From: Nitrosomonadales bacterium
GTDB taxonomy: Bacteria; Pseudomonadota; Gammaproteobacteria; Burkholderiales; Gallionellaceae
Reading direction: 5' to 3'
DNA length: 64,000 nucleotides
Assembly (NCBI GenBank): GCA_016235045.1
Contig: JACRME010000019.1
Location: 1 to 64,000, forward strand
The position numbers and the translations under genes are program-made. Under the pieces are notes generated by a model that saw only the letters and a list, made by a program, of their open reading frames with translations, made no database searches and had not been told where the DNA came from. This document shows, piece after piece, positions 10,087 to 21,900 of the stretch. The first letter of the stretch is position 1. The number at the start of each line of letters is the position of its first letter.

Positions 10087-11115
10087 ATGAAATACCCACA
10101 TGAAACCGCCGCAAGCGGCGAAATACTGCGCCTGATTCTCCAGAAGATGGTACTTCACCCCGCCGCATTCACCCCGCCCAATTACGCGGTGTGGTACGAA
10201 TATCTGGCCGGCATCAATCCCGCGCTGATCAGGGCGATGGGGCCGCTGCTGGAAGGCGATGCCAGACTCGACGACGACACCGTCGAAAAACTCTATTCTC
10301 AATATGTTTCCGAATGCAGTTCCGACATCCAGAAATTCCTGCGCGGCGGAATCAGGCAATTGCTGGGCAAGCTGGTCGAATCGACCGCGGAGGCAACGCG
10401 GGAAGCGGTTCATTTCGGCAGCCGCTTGCAAACACACGGGGACGCATTGAAGGGCGACATCGATTCCGCGAAATTGCGCTCCCTGATCGAAAATCTGGCG
10501 GGCGATACCGGCAAGATGCAAGGCTCAATGCAGACGCTGGAAGCGCAGTTGGAGGCCAGCAAGCAGGAAGTGGAAACCCTGAACAAGGAGATCGAATCGG
10601 CCAGGGCCGAGGCGTTGACCGATCCGCTGACTCAAGTCCTCAACCGGCGCGGGCTTGAAGCCGCCGCCCAACCCATCTTTGACGACCCGGCTTCGAGCGG
10701 CAATGGCTTCTGCCTGCTGATGCTCGACATCGATCACTTCAAGAAGGTCAACGACACCTATGGCCATTTGTTCGGGGACAAAGTCATCTGCGCCATCGCC
10801 AACACCCTCAAATCCAAGGTCAAAGGTCAGGATGCGGTGGCAAGAATAGGCGGCGAGGAGTTTGTCGTGCTGTTACCGGATACAAATATAAACGGCGCTT
10901 TTATCGTTGCCGAACATATCCGTCAGGCCATCGAGAGCGGCAAGATACGCCGTCTCGATTCCAGCGAACACATCGGCGGCATTTCCATATCCGTGGGCAT
11001 TGCTTCGCACACCACGGGAGCCACCTTGCTTGAACTACTGGATCGTGCCGACAAGGCGCTGTATGCGGCCAAACAGGGCGGAAGAAACCGGACTTCCGTC
11101 TTTACGCTGCACTAG
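10087..11115 (+). CDS. Diguanylate cyclase, soluble, GGEEF type
   Basis: 342 residues. No membrane segment is visible. The N-terminal about 170 residues are helical with a coiled coil (QTLEAQLEASKQEVETLNKE). The C-terminal GGDEF domain has DPLTQVLNRRG, LMLDIDHFKKVNDTYGHLFGD and the catalytic RIGGEEF. Active GGEEF proteins make cyclic di-GMP from two GTP. The I-site position holds KGQD rather than RxxD, so product inhibition may be weak. A GGAG ribosome site precedes the start, and the 147 bp upstream contain a small ATGCC/GGCAT hairpin. It is transcribed alone. Confidence 0.92.
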   Translation: MKYPHETAASGEILRLILQKMVLHPAAFTPPNYAVWYEYLAGINPALIRAMGPLLEGDARLDDDTVEKLYSQYVSECSSDIQKFLRGGIRQLLGKLVESTAEATREAVHFGSRLQTHGDALKGDIDSAKLRSLIENLAGDTGKMQGSMQTLEAQLEASKQEVETLNKEIESARAEALTDPLTQVLNRRGLEAAAQPIFDDPASSGNGFCLLMLDIDHFKKVNDTYGHLFGDKVICAIANTLKSKVKGQDAVARIGGEEFVVLLPDTNINGAFIVAEHIRQAIESGKIRRLDSSEHIGGISISVGIASHTTGATLLELLDRADKALYAAKQGGRNRTSVFTLH

Positions 11116-11174
11116 TGTCTTGAGGTGTCCAAAGCCAAAGCAGGTTGGGTTAGCAGTTTCACCGCGTAACCGCA

Positions 11175-11777
11175 TCAAGCCGGTTTGCGCGCGACCAGAT
11201 CGATGAGCGCCGACATGCCGCTGTGACCGGCACCTTCGCGGATGACGCTGTCGTGCTCGTGCAGTTGCAGGATTTCCATGTCGGCGAAAGCATTGGCCAG
11301 CATGGCTTCGGTGTAGAGGTTCTCGGCCTGCGACGGCCCGCCGGTCTTGTATTCGAGCTGGCGCGGCGTATAGCCTTGCAGCAACAGCAGCCCGCCCGGT
11401 TTGAGGCAGCGCTTGATGGCGGCGAACATCCGCTCGCGTTCGGGCGAGGTGACGAACTGGATGAAGATCGCCGCGACCACGTCGAAGTCGTTCTCGCCCC
11501 AATCCCATTGCAACAGGTCGACCTGCTCGAACAGCATCGCCACGCCGCGCTGCTGCGCCAGTTTCTTTGCCTTGGCCTGCGCGACATGCGACCCGTCCAC
11601 CGACAGCACTTCCAGCCCCTGCTCCGCCAGCCACACACCGTTGCGTCCCTCGCCATCGGCCACCGCCAGGCATCTCATACCCGGCGTGAGCAGCGCCTTG
11701 TGCGAAACGAGGAATGCGTTCGGCTCAGTACCGTAGAAGAAGTCCTCGCCGGCATAACGTTCGTTCCAGATGCTCAT
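11175..11777 (-). CDS. Class I SAM-dependent methyltransferase (TehB-like)
   Basis: 200 residues starting MSIWNERYAGEDFFYGTEPN, typical of a family of small methyltransferases often annotated TehB-like or thiopurine-like. The SAM site is CLAVADGEGRNGVWLAEQG, followed by VLSVDGS and a post-motif KRCLKPGGLLLLQGY. The substrate is unknown. The ATG overlaps the stop of the upstream transporter gene by four bases (ATGA), so the two are translationally coupled. A separate frameshift reading of the same DNA is a shadow. Confidence 0.86.
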   Translation of the reverse strand: MSIWNERYAGEDFFYGTEPNAFLVSHKALLTPGMRCLAVADGEGRNGVWLAEQGLEVLSVDGSHVAQAKAKKLAQQRGVAMLFEQVDLLQWDWGENDFDVVAAIFIQFVTSPERERMFAAIKRCLKPGGLLLLQGYTPRQLEYKTGGPSQAENLYTEAMLANAFADMEILQLHEHDSVIREGAGHSGMSALIDLVARKPA

Positions 11778-12679
11778 AGGGTCCTCAACAGCAGCCACCA
11801 CGCGCTGAGCGTGATGAAGGAGAGTATCAATCCCACCGCCACCATCAGGTTGGCCAGCGGCGGGTCGAGGTCGTGTTCGCTCGCCACGATGGAGGCGGTG
11901 ATCATCGAGGGCATCGCCGCTTCGAAAATGGTGACCTGGATCGCCAGTCCGTGCGCGCCGAGCAGTTGCACATACAAGAGGTAGATCGCGAGCGGCGCGA
12001 GTATGAGCTTGAAACCCAGACCGAGCGCGAGATTGCGTTTGTGTTCGGCGACATGGCCCAGCCGCAACTGCATGCCGACCGACAGCAGCGCCAGCGGCGC
12101 GAGCGTGTCGCCCAGACGTTTGAGCAGCACGCTGAACCAGTCCGCATATTCGACCGGGATCAGCAGCAGCGCGATGGCGAGCGAGATGAACGGCGGGAAC
12201 AGCGCGATGCGTTTGACGATCTCCGCTGCTGTCGGCCGGCCGGAAGAATAGATGCCCGCGACGGTGATGCCGAGCACGGAGAGCGCGAAGAACGAGCCGA
12301 GCTGGTCCGCGACGATGGCGGTGGCCAGCCCCGCAGTGCCGAAATAGGCCTCGACCATGGGCAGGCCGAAGAACGAGGTGTTGCCGAGGCCGCCCACCAG
12401 CATCAATGCGCCGACCGTGACGCGCGGCAGGCGCAGCCACCGGCCCATCATCCAGAAGAACCCGGCCGACAGGCCGAACACGATCCACGCCATCGCCGCA
12501 ATCAGGATCACGTCGCCGGAGATATGCAGTTCGTGGATGTACAGCAGCGTCAGCGCTGGCAACGAGACATGGATGATGAAGCTGTTGAGGGTGGCGGGGG
12601 CGTTGTCCGGCATGCGCTTGTAGCGACGCAGCAGCATGCCGGCAATAAAGCAGAGGACGAGCAGAAGAAGATTGTTCAT
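11774..12679 (-). CDS. AEC (auxin efflux carrier) family transporter
   Basis: 301 residues with about ten hydrophobic segments spread along the chain, two five-helix halves as in the AEC/bile-acid-transporter fold. The N-terminus MNNLLLLVLCFIAGMLLRRY and the NTSFFGLPMVEAYFG segment near residue 100 are family-typical. AEC members in bacteria export or take up organic acids such as malate; the substrate here is unknown. It forms a two-gene operon with the coupled methyltransferase. Confidence 0.88.
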   Translation of the reverse strand: MNNLLLLVLCFIAGMLLRRYKRMPDNAPATLNSFIIHVSLPALTLLYIHELHISGDVILIAAMAWIVFGLSAGFFWMMGRWLRLPRVTVGALMLVGGLGNTSFFGLPMVEAYFGTAGLATAIVADQLGSFFALSVLGITVAGIYSSGRPTAAEIVKRIALFPPFISLAIALLLIPVEYADWFSVLLKRLGDTLAPLALLSVGMQLRLGHVAEHKRNLALGLGFKLILAPLAIYLLYVQLLGAHGLAIQVTIFEAAMPSMITASIVASEHDLDPPLANLMVAVGLILSFITLSAWWLLLRTL

Positions 12680-12804
12680 GTGATTCCGTGAGTGCGGGAA
12701 CTACTGCGAAACGGCTGTCCATCTTACTATTGATCAGACCGCCTGCGCACCAGTTGTAAGGTGCGCGAGTGCACCCTGCGTGCTTCATAATTACCAGCCT
12801 GCCC

Positions 12805-12871
12805 GTAGGAGCGCAACTTGTTGCGCGATAAGGTTTTTGTCGGAAAATCGCCCGGCAAGCCGGGCTCCTAC
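12805..12871. repeat. REP-like palindromic pair, copy 2 of 3
   Basis: Same element as 1761-1825: GTAGGAGCGCAACTTGTTGC at the left, then GCGATAAGG and the palindrome GCCCGGCAAGCCGGGC before CTCCTAC. The rest of the 309 bp gap between the AEC transporter and the FecR-domain gene (12680-12988) holds only this repeat, a short GCGCACC stretch and the terminator-like hairpin at 12945-12968. Confidence 0.8.
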
Positions 12872-12944
12872 AAAAATTGCCTCATAAAATAACCGGGGTT
12901 GGAAGGTGACTCGGCGAAGGTACCACGTTTCTACCCCCACCCTA

Positions 12945-12968
12945 CCCTCCCCCTGCAAGGGGGAGGGG
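12945..12968 (-). terminator. Strong hairpin downstream of the TPS operon
   Basis: CCCTCCCCC, a TGCA centre and GGGGGAGGG form a near-perfect palindrome 20 bases past the stop of the FecR-domain gene. There is no T-run, so it may act as a Rho-dependent end or RNA stabiliser rather than an intrinsic terminator. The stem belongs to the CCCTCTCCC repeat family also seen at 24430-24519 and inside mfd. Confidence 0.45.
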
Positions 12969-12988
12969 ATGTTGCGAGTGCAGGAGAG

Positions 12989-14326
12989 TCAGGGAGCAAC
13001 TACGCAGCCATTCGGATTCGCGCCCGGATTCGGGTCGCTGTTTTGGTCCGGGACTCCCATGAAATTCGGCATGCTCGACAGGCGCATCAATTCCTCGTCG
13101 CTGGCAAATCCGCTTTCGCCCGCGCCCAGATTCAAAACTTTGCCATCCAGGGTCACGATGATTTTCCCGTCGTGCACCGTGACATACACCCCGGCACCTT
13201 CCCCGGAGGCGCCGAATTCCTTTTCGAAATCCACCGGTATGCTGTCCGGACGCGGCGCTCCATTTTCGAGAACGGCTTTCGGCACCACCATGATCTGCAC
13301 CGGCTTGCCGGTGTCGCGCGCAATCATGGCAGCCTGTTGCAGCGCGACATCGAACGAGCCGTTGGGCGTGATCAGCACCACGGAGCCGGCCCACACGTAA
13401 ACGCCCGCCCCGTCCAGCGGTTTGTCCTGGGTCGCGCCGGAATTGCCGCTGCCGCTTGCACAACCGGCATTGCACCAGGCGTCGAAGCCGGTACCGCGGA
13501 TACCGATGGTCGCGCCGGCCACGCCGAATCTGTAATTGTCGTGATTCGCGCGCCCGATCCACCCGGTGACCACGCGCACGCTGCCCTTGAGCAGGCGCAA
13601 CACGGCGCTCTCCTGTGCGGTGGCCTTGTTGTACTTGAATTTCTCGACGTAGAACGAGCTGCTTTCCTGCAAGGTGATGCGGCTCTCGTCGCGGAACGCG
13701 ACCACCGACTGCGACTTGGGATCGGTGTTCAGGGTATCGCCCTCATATACCGGCGAACCCAGCGACAGCTTGCGCACGTCTCCGGAGATTTCCTTCGCAA
13801 CCATGGCACCCTGCAGCAGCATGACGCGCCCCACCACTTTGGGCGCAGGCCCTGCCGGCCTGGACGAGTCGTCGCTGCAATCCTTGTCGTTGCACAGGCG
13901 CGTGGTGAAATTGGTGCCGCGAATCCCGATGGTCGCGGAGGCCGCGCGCAATTTGTAGGCGTCCGGATTGCCGCGTTTGCCGATCAGGCCGGTCAGGGTG
14001 CGGAATCCGCCGCGGAGCAAACGGAATACCGCGTTGTCGGCCTGCGGCGCATCTTTCCTGAACTGGAAAGCCTCGATCTTCAGGTTGGAATCCGGGCGCA
14101 GCGTCATCTGCGTGCCGTCGTTCATCTTCACCTGGGCATAACCGTTGCCGGAGGTGACCAGCGTGTCGCCTTCCACCACTTGCGACTTGGGCGCCAGCAC
14201 CTTGACCGTGCCGTCCGCGCGTTGCGCCACCAGCACGCCGCTCATGAAGCCGACCTGCCCCGCCACTTCCGCCGCCATCAGGGGAGAAGCGCTCATCAGC
14301 ACCGCCAGACAAAGTATTTTTTTCAT
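12989..14326 (-). CDS. Secreted protein with two FecR domains, TPS-operon partner
   Basis: 445 residues with a clear signal peptide (MKKILCLAVLMSASPLMA, cleavage near residue 18). Two FecR-like beta domains follow, about residues 45-150 and 190-290. Each starts VxEGDTL and ends with the same motif, ATIGIRGT, near residues 131-138 and 272-279. Each is followed by a close pair of cysteines (C145/C150 and C285/C289), suggesting disulfides in the periplasm. The C-terminal part contains VYVWAGSVVLITPNG and VTVHDGKIIVTLDGK. Stand-alone FecR-domain proteins are often found with surface proteins. It is the last gene of the TpsA-TpsB-FecR operon, 16 bases after tpsB. Confidence 0.83.
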   Translation of the reverse strand: MKKILCLAVLMSASPLMAAEVAGQVGFMSGVLVAQRADGTVKVLAPKSQVVEGDTLVTSGNGYAQVKMNDGTQMTLRPDSNLKIEAFQFRKDAPQADNAVFRLLRGGFRTLTGLIGKRGNPDAYKLRAASATIGIRGTNFTTRLCNDKDCSDDSSRPAGPAPKVVGRVMLLQGAMVAKEISGDVRKLSLGSPVYEGDTLNTDPKSQSVVAFRDESRITLQESSSFYVEKFKYNKATAQESAVLRLLKGSVRVVTGWIGRANHDNYRFGVAGATIGIRGTGFDAWCNAGCASGSGNSGATQDKPLDGAGVYVWAGSVVLITPNGSFDVALQQAAMIARDTGKPVQIMVVPKAVLENGAPRPDSIPVDFEKEFGASGEGAGVYVTVHDGKIIVTLDGKVLNLGAGESGFASDEELMRLSSMPNFMGVPDQNSDPNPGANPNGCVVAP

Positions 14327-14342
14327 ATCACCGCCTGCTCAA

Positions 14343-15956
14343 TCAAAATGTTGCCGACACGGCGGCATGAATGCGCCAATCGCCCTTCTTCTGCAGCGGA
14401 TCCGTTCCGGCCTTGCCGATGCGTCCGGCGTCCATCCTGAACGAAAGCTGCTCGCGCGTCGCACGCAAACCGAAACCCGCGCTGGTGATCGATGCCTTCA
14501 GCCCGCTGGCCGAACGCACGCTGCCGCCATCGAAAAACATGAGTGCGCGCCCCTTGATGCCCAGATAACTCGTTTCCGGGGTATAGGCTTCCAGCGTTCC
14601 GCGCGTTCCTCTTTCGCCCGCTTCGCTGCCTTCCGAAAAACCGCGCACGCCGTCCATCCCGCCCAGGCGCATCTGCTCGCCCAGGATCAGCACATTACGG
14701 CTCCATTGTCCGGACAACGCACCCCGCACCTGCCAGTCGTCGCCCAGCGATTGCACATGGCTCGCGCCGTATTTCAGGATTCGATAGTTGGCGTCCGGCA
14801 ACAGTATCCCCAGCGGGTCATAGCTGGCAAAGCGCTCCTTTTTGCCCTTGCCGGTCACCGGAATATTGGCGGACAAGCCAAGGTCGAAACTGGTCATGGC
14901 GCGTTCGGTTTTATCCTGCGCGACCAAGCCGATGCTCAGCGGCGTCACGACGATCTCGTTGTACAACACCACCGAGCTTGGCACGGTCTGCTCGATGCGC
15001 TTGAAGTCGCGCCAGTCGATGCCGAATGTCAGCCGCGGATCAAATCCGGCCACTCTCTCCAACATTTGGTTGTAACGGGCATTGAGCAGTACACCGCCGC
15101 CCTGGAAATTCGAGAGGCCGCCAACCACCGAATTGACGTTGGAATAGCCGCCGAAAAACTCCACGCTGTCGCCGGAGGCGTAGCGCGGTATCTTGTAGCC
15201 GCCGCCGAATACGCGCACGCGGTTCATGTGTTGCGGCGACACTTGCAGTTGCAGCGTACCCACATGGTCGGCGTTCAGCAGATTGGCGTGGCGGTAGAAC
15301 AGCCCCAGGCGTGTGCGTCCCGTTTCGGTCGTGCCGGAATTATCGAAGCTCAAGCCGAAGGTCGTCGGCTTCTGATCGGTCACTTGCACTTCGGCGTCGA
15401 CCTGGTCGTCCTGCTTGCCCGATTTCAGCACCACATTCAACTGCCGCGACGGATTTTCGTTGGACAGCTTGAGTTCGCGCGCTATCAGTTTCGTGCGCGG
15501 GACATTGCCCTGGCGCAGCGAAGGCAGCGAGTTGCGCACGCTCTCCTCGCTGAAGTACTTTTGCCCCTTCACCACCACCTGGCCGAAGCGGCTTTCCACC
15601 ACGCGCAAACGCACCCGGCCATTGGCCAGTTCCTGCTCGGGCAGCAACACCTGCACGGCCGTATAGCCGCGCTTGGCGTATGCCGCTTCCACCGCTTCCA
15701 GCGCGTGCTGCACATCCGAGAAGTCCTTGTTCTTGCCGACATACGGCGCAACGGCGGCATTGAGCTCTTCCTTGCTCAACAAAGTCACGCCTTCCACGAC
15801 ATAGGTACTGATCTCGAAACGCAACGCAGACGCCCCGTCATCGGCGCTTGAGGCTTCGGCAAGCACAGCCGTCGAGAACAGCAGAAGGAAAAGCAATGGC
15901 AAACACCGTATCGCGTTCAAGGCTCTGGTCTTAAACAATCCTGTTCTCCTCAGCAT
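14343..15956 (-). CDS. TpsB outer-membrane transporter (ShlB/FhaC/HecB family)
   Basis: About 537 residues. A POTRA-plus-beta-barrel transporter that exports its TpsA partner across the outer membrane. Signal peptide (LPLLFLLLFSTAVLAEA), POTRA region at about 45-125 (FEISTYVVEGVTLLSKEEL, then YAKRGYTAVQVLLPEQELANG), then the barrel. The lid-loop motif VRGF is present in GGMDGVRGFSEGSEAGERG, and the chain ends in Phe as outer-membrane proteins do. The ATG overlaps the tpsA stop (TAATG), implying coupled translation. A TTG start eight codons later (at AGGAGA plus seven bases) is a serious alternative. Confidence 0.93.
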   Translation of the reverse strand: MLRRTGLFKTRALNAIRCLPLLFLLLFSTAVLAEASSADDGASALRFEISTYVVEGVTLLSKEELNAAVAPYVGKNKDFSDVQHALEAVEAAYAKRGYTAVQVLLPEQELANGRVRLRVVESRFGQVVVKGQKYFSEESVRNSLPSLRQGNVPRTKLIARELKLSNENPSRQLNVVLKSGKQDDQVDAEVQVTDQKPTTFGLSFDNSGTTETGRTRLGLFYRHANLLNADHVGTLQLQVSPQHMNRVRVFGGGYKIPRYASGDSVEFFGGYSNVNSVVGGLSNFQGGGVLLNARYNQMLERVAGFDPRLTFGIDWRDFKRIEQTVPSSVVLYNEIVVTPLSIGLVAQDKTERAMTSFDLGLSANIPVTGKGKKERFASYDPLGILLPDANYRILKYGASHVQSLGDDWQVRGALSGQWSRNVLILGEQMRLGGMDGVRGFSEGSEAGERGTRGTLEAYTPETSYLGIKGRALMFFDGGSVRSASGLKASITSAGFGLRATREQLSFRMDAGRIGKAGTDPLQKKGDWRIHAAVSATF

Positions 15957-18900
15957 TATTGGCACACCGTTTTCGGAATATCGGACTGAGCCTCGGCGAT
16001 TCTGGACTGTATGCCGTCTTTTCCCGAGTGGCGCCGGCCTGAGCCGGGCTTTCCTTCTTTGCTTTCCACGTCGAGTATCAGCGTCGAATCCACCAGCGCG
16101 GACAGGATAGGAGGGGTGATCAGGATGGGCGTGATCGTTCCGGGACCGCTCGCCGTAAACTGATAACCGTAAACCGTTACCAGTCCATTGGTGCCGGTAG
16201 CCGTTCCGCTGGCCGTCACGGTGGTCGCATCCGTATAGGCGGAATCGTAGGCGCCTATGGCACTGGCGGGGGCGTTGACCGTATCCCCGTCTATCGCGCC
16301 AACGGCAGGCAGGAAATTCCCTGCCGTCAACCATGCGGTGGTCGTCCCATCGTAAGGCTTGCCAATGGTTCCGGTCAGCCCAAACGTCACGGTCGGCGCC
16401 AGGGTATAGACGAAACCATTGCCGGTGCCAAGAATGGTTCCCCCAAACGCCGTGTTGTACTGCTTGAAGTTGTAAACCAGCCCGCTGCGGGTATCCAGCA
16501 AAGGACTGTTGGAATAGACCAGCCAGTTGCCGCCCCCGGTCAGATTCATCACGGCTGCACCCGAATTGTTGACGAAGTTGCCTGCCCCGGCATTCAGCAC
16601 AATCGCATTCCCGATGCCGCTGGCATTCAGCGTTACCGATGGATCCAAAACAAGTCCGGTCCCGCCGAAAGCAGTGATTGTTGGCGCCGTAACGGAACTG
16701 TTGATGGTCAACACGCCGGTTGTGGCGGCCAAATGGAGAGAATTGGTCGCACTCAAGCCGCCGATAGCCAAATTCCCAACTGCCTGAGTAATGCTGAGAT
16801 CGGTAAAGGTGTTGCCCAGGCTTCCCACAAGGCTGTTGGTTATGGTGAGGTTACCGGTTCCGCCTACCGGGCCGATCAAGTCGGCGACTGTGTTCGGCGA
16901 ACCTGCCACATTGCTGTTCAAATTCATAACGCCAAAGGCCGATGTCAGCGTACCAACGTTGATCACACCATTCAGGTCAAAAGTGGGCGCGGTGCAGTCG
17001 CAGTTGAAACTGGACAAGCTGTTTGCCGTAATCGCCCCGGTAAGCGTTATTGTGTTGCCATTTCCGGTTAAGAATACATCCCCCGTACCAACCACATTTA
17101 TCGAGTAGGTGGCAGCGGCATTGGAGAAACCAGTGTCAAAATAGAGTCCAGCCCCGGTGGCCAAATTAATGGCGGTGGTGCTTGTCGCTCCGCCCGTTAG
17201 CGTCAGCGCCCCCGTGGAGGCTACATTAACGGCCCCAGTGTTGGTGAAAAGTGCATTGATACGCCCATTACCCGTAACATTCATCGTGCCCGCATTAACA
17301 AACGTCGAACCGCTCGCTCCGCTCCCCGAAATCGAAGAACTGACGCCCAACGTTGCGGTACCGTTGCTGGTCAGGGTTTTGCCGATTAGTGTCAGGTCGG
17401 AAAAGCCCGAATTCATGTTCAGCGCAGTGCTCACGTTGACCGCACCGGCACCACCCAAGGTGCCGTAGCCCGCAACATTCAGCGTTGCCAAATTCAGCAC
17501 TTGGGCATTGTTCAACTGACCGGCAGTCATATTCAGCGTGTTGATGGATAAAGCGCCATTCAACGTGGTGCTGTCCAGATAGCTGGCCAGGTTGTTGGTC
17601 AGACTGTTTGCCGCGATTGAGCCCGCAAACACCGACGAACCGCCATTGAATGCAATATCGCCCGACCCGGCGATGGCGGTCGCCCCTGTGGAGGTGTAGG
17701 TGGCAGTGAAATTCAGCCCGGTTCCGGCGAGCAGTGAAAATTGCCCGCTGCCCTTGCCGCCCTGATTCAACGTCATCGCTCCGGACTGGATGTTGACCAA
17801 GCCGTTATTGTCAAAAACGTTGTTGACCACAAACGGCGAGATCAGTGTGGAATTGACATTGACTGTCCCCTGATTGGTGAATCTTCCCGCCCCGGACATG
17901 GCAGTGCCGCCGGCCACATTGATGGTGCCGTAATTGGTACCGCCCGCACCGATATTGAGTGCGCCCAACGCATTCAGGTTGGTGGTGCCGGTCGCACTGT
18001 TGGTGAACGTGCCGAGGATAGTGGCCGTGCCATTGGTGACATTGAAGGTATTGTTGTTCACCACGTTGCCGTTGACCGTACCGTTGCCGCCCGACACCTG
18101 GAGCGTGCCATTGTTAATGATTGAAGTAGTCAGCACGGTTCCCGTGATATCCAGGAGACCGGCATTGGTTAATGTCCCGGTCGTCCAGGTTCCGGCAACG
18201 CTCAATGTGCCCGCATTGTTAAACGCGGTGCCGAATACCGTGCCGCTGTCGCCCAGCGCCACACTGACTGTACCGAACGTCAAATTGTTGAAGAATGAGG
18301 TCGATGCGGACAGGTCCTGAATCACACCGTTGATGGCAAAACCCATATCGTTGTTGATAATTGCGCCGTTTTGCATATTCAGCACGGCGGGCGAACCGCC
18401 GAATCCCAAACTGGCCGAACCTGCTCCCTGTTGCAGATTCAGGGTCGCGTTATCCAGTGCGCTGGTTCCCGTCAAGGTCAGCGCGCCGGTCACAAAGAAC
18501 TGATTCGTACCCGCTGTCCCGCCCACGCCCTGCAACACGCCGTTCGATTGGGAATAATTCACCAGCGATTGCGTACCGGAGTAAGTGAGCGTTCCCTGGT
18601 TATCCACCGCACCGCCGACGCCAAAAGTGATCCCGCTGATATCCAGCGTACCCTGGTTGATCAACACCCCGTTGACGGTCACCAGATTGCTGTTGGCGAA
18701 CGCAAGATGGGTATTGGTGGAAACCGGATTCAAAATACCACCGGCAGTCACTGTTAAGCCGGTTCCTCCGTTATTGGACAGGAGAACCACGCCCCCACCC
18801 GTCCCCATTTGGGTGGTGGAATTTAACGAAACGGCCCCGCCCAGCACCTGCAAAGTACTGCCGGTAGCCACGTTCAAGAGGCCGCTGCCGGTTGTGTCGA

Positions 18901-21900
18901 AGAGCGTGGGGGTAACGACATGCAATCCGCCGCTGAGTACGTTCAGACTGCCGTAATTGTAAAAAGTACCGCCCGAAATCTGGTTGAAGGTCGGTGAGCT
19001 GGAATTGATCGTGCCTGTACCGGTATTGCTGAGCGTACCCGCGCCAAGGATATCGATTCCGCCGGTAGTCGCCCCGTTACCCAATGCAATGGTGCCCGAA
19101 TTGGTCAGAAAGGCGGTCGACGCGATGGTCAAAGTCCCGCCCGTCACATTCAACTGTGCGAGATTGTTGTTGTAGGCGAATGTGCCGCCAAAGGCGCCGC
19201 CGCTCGCATTCACAATATTGTTGTTTCTGAAGATGCCGTTCAGCGAACCGCCTGTTGTCAGGTTGACTGTGCCGTTGTTGATCGTGTCCTTTCCGGCCAG
19301 CAGCGAACCTGCGACATTCAGCGTTCCGGTCGCCGTGTTGGTGAACAAACCGTTGACGCTCAGATTGCCGCCCGTTTGAATATCCAATAGACCATTGTTT
19401 GTCACATTGCCGTAGATGCTGGTCGTGCCTGCCACCGTAGCGGTGCCGTTGTTGATCAACGATTGCGCAACGATCGGACCAAGAATGATCGTTGAATTGT
19501 TGATCAGCGTACCCACCGCCAACTGTCCGGATATAGAACCGCCGTTTACAAAAGTCGCCCCGTCGATCAATCCGAACCCGCCTGTATTGACGGCAACCGA
19601 TCCACCCGCGTTGTTGTTAAACACGCTGGTCGGTGTCAAATCGGAATCCAGAATTTGCGCATTGTTCATCGACCACGCGCCGGTATTGTTGATGACGGCA
19701 CCGTTGGTCATTTGCAGCGTCGACATGGTAGCCAACGCCCCCTGGGTGGTTGCCCCGGAAACGTTCAGGGTCTTGGCATTCAATATCGCCGCGTTATTCG
19801 GGCTCAGGTTGAGCGCGGCCGTCACGTTCAATGCACCCGCCCCGCCTACTTCACCGTTTGACCAGTTCATGGTTGGCACCGTGATGGCGGATGCGACGTT
19901 GGTCACACCGCTGCCCACATCGAACGTCGTGAGCGTCATCGGAGACGACGCATTGGTCAGGTTGATCGTGCCGCCGCTGTTGGTCAGCGAAGTGAGGGTT
20001 GAGGTGGTGCCCGCTATGCTTAGCGTGCCCGTCGACGAGGAGGATATGCTGGTTATCCCGGTCGCTCCGGTACCGGTCAGATTGATGGCGGCCCCGCTAT
20101 TGGCGATGCTGCCAACCGTGGTTGCTCCATTGATGGTCGCACTGGCAAAAGTGCTGGTGCCGGACAAACTTGCCGCCACAACCGAGCCGGTGATATTTGT
20201 TGTGCCGTTGGCAAATTGGATGTTGCCCGTTCCCGTGACCGCAGTCGGACCGGTCAGAGTGTGTGTACCCATGCCAAAGATAAGCGTGCTGCCCGTCGCC
20301 AGATTGAACGACCCGCTGCTGCTGCCGCCCCACCCCAGATTCAGTGTGGAGCCGGCGGCAATGTCCACTCCGTTAAGTGCAGAAGAGTTGTTGTTGAAAG
20401 CGACACCGTAAAACACTCCCCCTGCGCCAGATACATTCACCACGCCCGTGCCGCTGTTGGCAAAACTATTCACCCCGGAAAATTGCAAGAACTGAAAACC
20501 GTTCATCGCCCATGCGCCGGAGTTGTTGATGATGCTGTCCCACATGTAAATATACTGAGTATTCGCGCTGAGCTTGCTCACTCCGCCTTGGGTATTTAAC
20601 GTACCGCCGTTCAAATTGAACCAGTTTGAAAAACCTGAGGCGGAGAAAGTCGTCGCTCCGGTCACAGTCTTGTTGCCGACACCACTTAAAGTTACCGTAG
20701 TACCTGTCACATTCAGCGAACCAATCGTCAGTGCTCCCGCGCTACTCAACTCACCGCCAGCCAAAGTCACGGAATTCAGGGTCGTCGGGCCGGTACCTGC
20801 CAAAGTTAAGTACCCACTGACATTCAAGTTGGCCGCGGAAAATGTGCCGGTCAGCGTGGTGGTAGGCCCGCCTGACGTTACGTTGAACGTCCCGGTTCCC
20901 GTAACCCCCGCACTCTGCACATCCAGATTGCCGCCCGCCAGACTCAGCGTACTTATCGCGCCCAACGTGGCACTGCCTCCTGCACCGTGATTCAACACGA
21001 GGTTGAGCGCGGTCGGGGCGGCATTGGTGGAACTGATGTTCTGGTTGATGAGAATGCTGCCGGCTGCATTTAGCGTAAGGGAAGTTGCAGTGGCACCGGT
21101 CATGGTGATTGAAGCATTGACGGTGATATTGCCCGCCTCTGTCCCCCCCCCTCCTGTGGTATTAATTGTGACCGCCGTACCGGCATTCAATGCTGCTTCA
21201 ATTGTCGTATTCAGTATGGAAGAACCAGAGGCACCGGGTGTCCATGTTCCTGATGCAAAAGCGCCGCCAACCTCTGTGGAGGGCGCACCAACAATCGTCA
21301 CATTCCAGGGGTCGAGCAGCCAGCTCCCGGCCGTACCGTGGGATGCTTGCGCACTTACTTTGATACCTGCCACATCCAGATAATGACCTGACGTTTCAAT
21401 GAAGCCGCCATCCCCACCATTCACCCCGCCCTGAGCGGAAAGGTTGCCATAAGCGCGCGTGATGTTATCGGCCCATACGATGATCTTGCCGCCGTCGCCG
21501 TTCTGGGTGGCATCTGCCTTGATGCTGGCTGTGGCGTCGACATAGGTGTTCTGCGCATTGACGACATTCGGGTTGGCGCCTTGTTTATCCCCGCCGACCA
21601 GCACCGTGCCGCCGCCGTTGGTTCCGGAAGCATCCAGCGACGCTCCGGCAGTGACTTGCACTTCATTGCCCAGGACCTCGATGCTGCCGCCCGTGGTGCC
21701 GGTCGCACTGACTGTGCCGCCCACTTCTGCAGTCTGGCTGGCCTTGAACACGATCTTGCCGCCCTGCATCACGGCGCTGTCGGCGCTCACGATGCCGCTG
21801 TTCTTCACCATCGTGCCGAACAAGCCGAGGTTGCCGGATCCGACGATGAGTTGGCCGAGGTTGGTGGCGTCGCCTGCGGGCGCGGTGATCTTGACGCGCA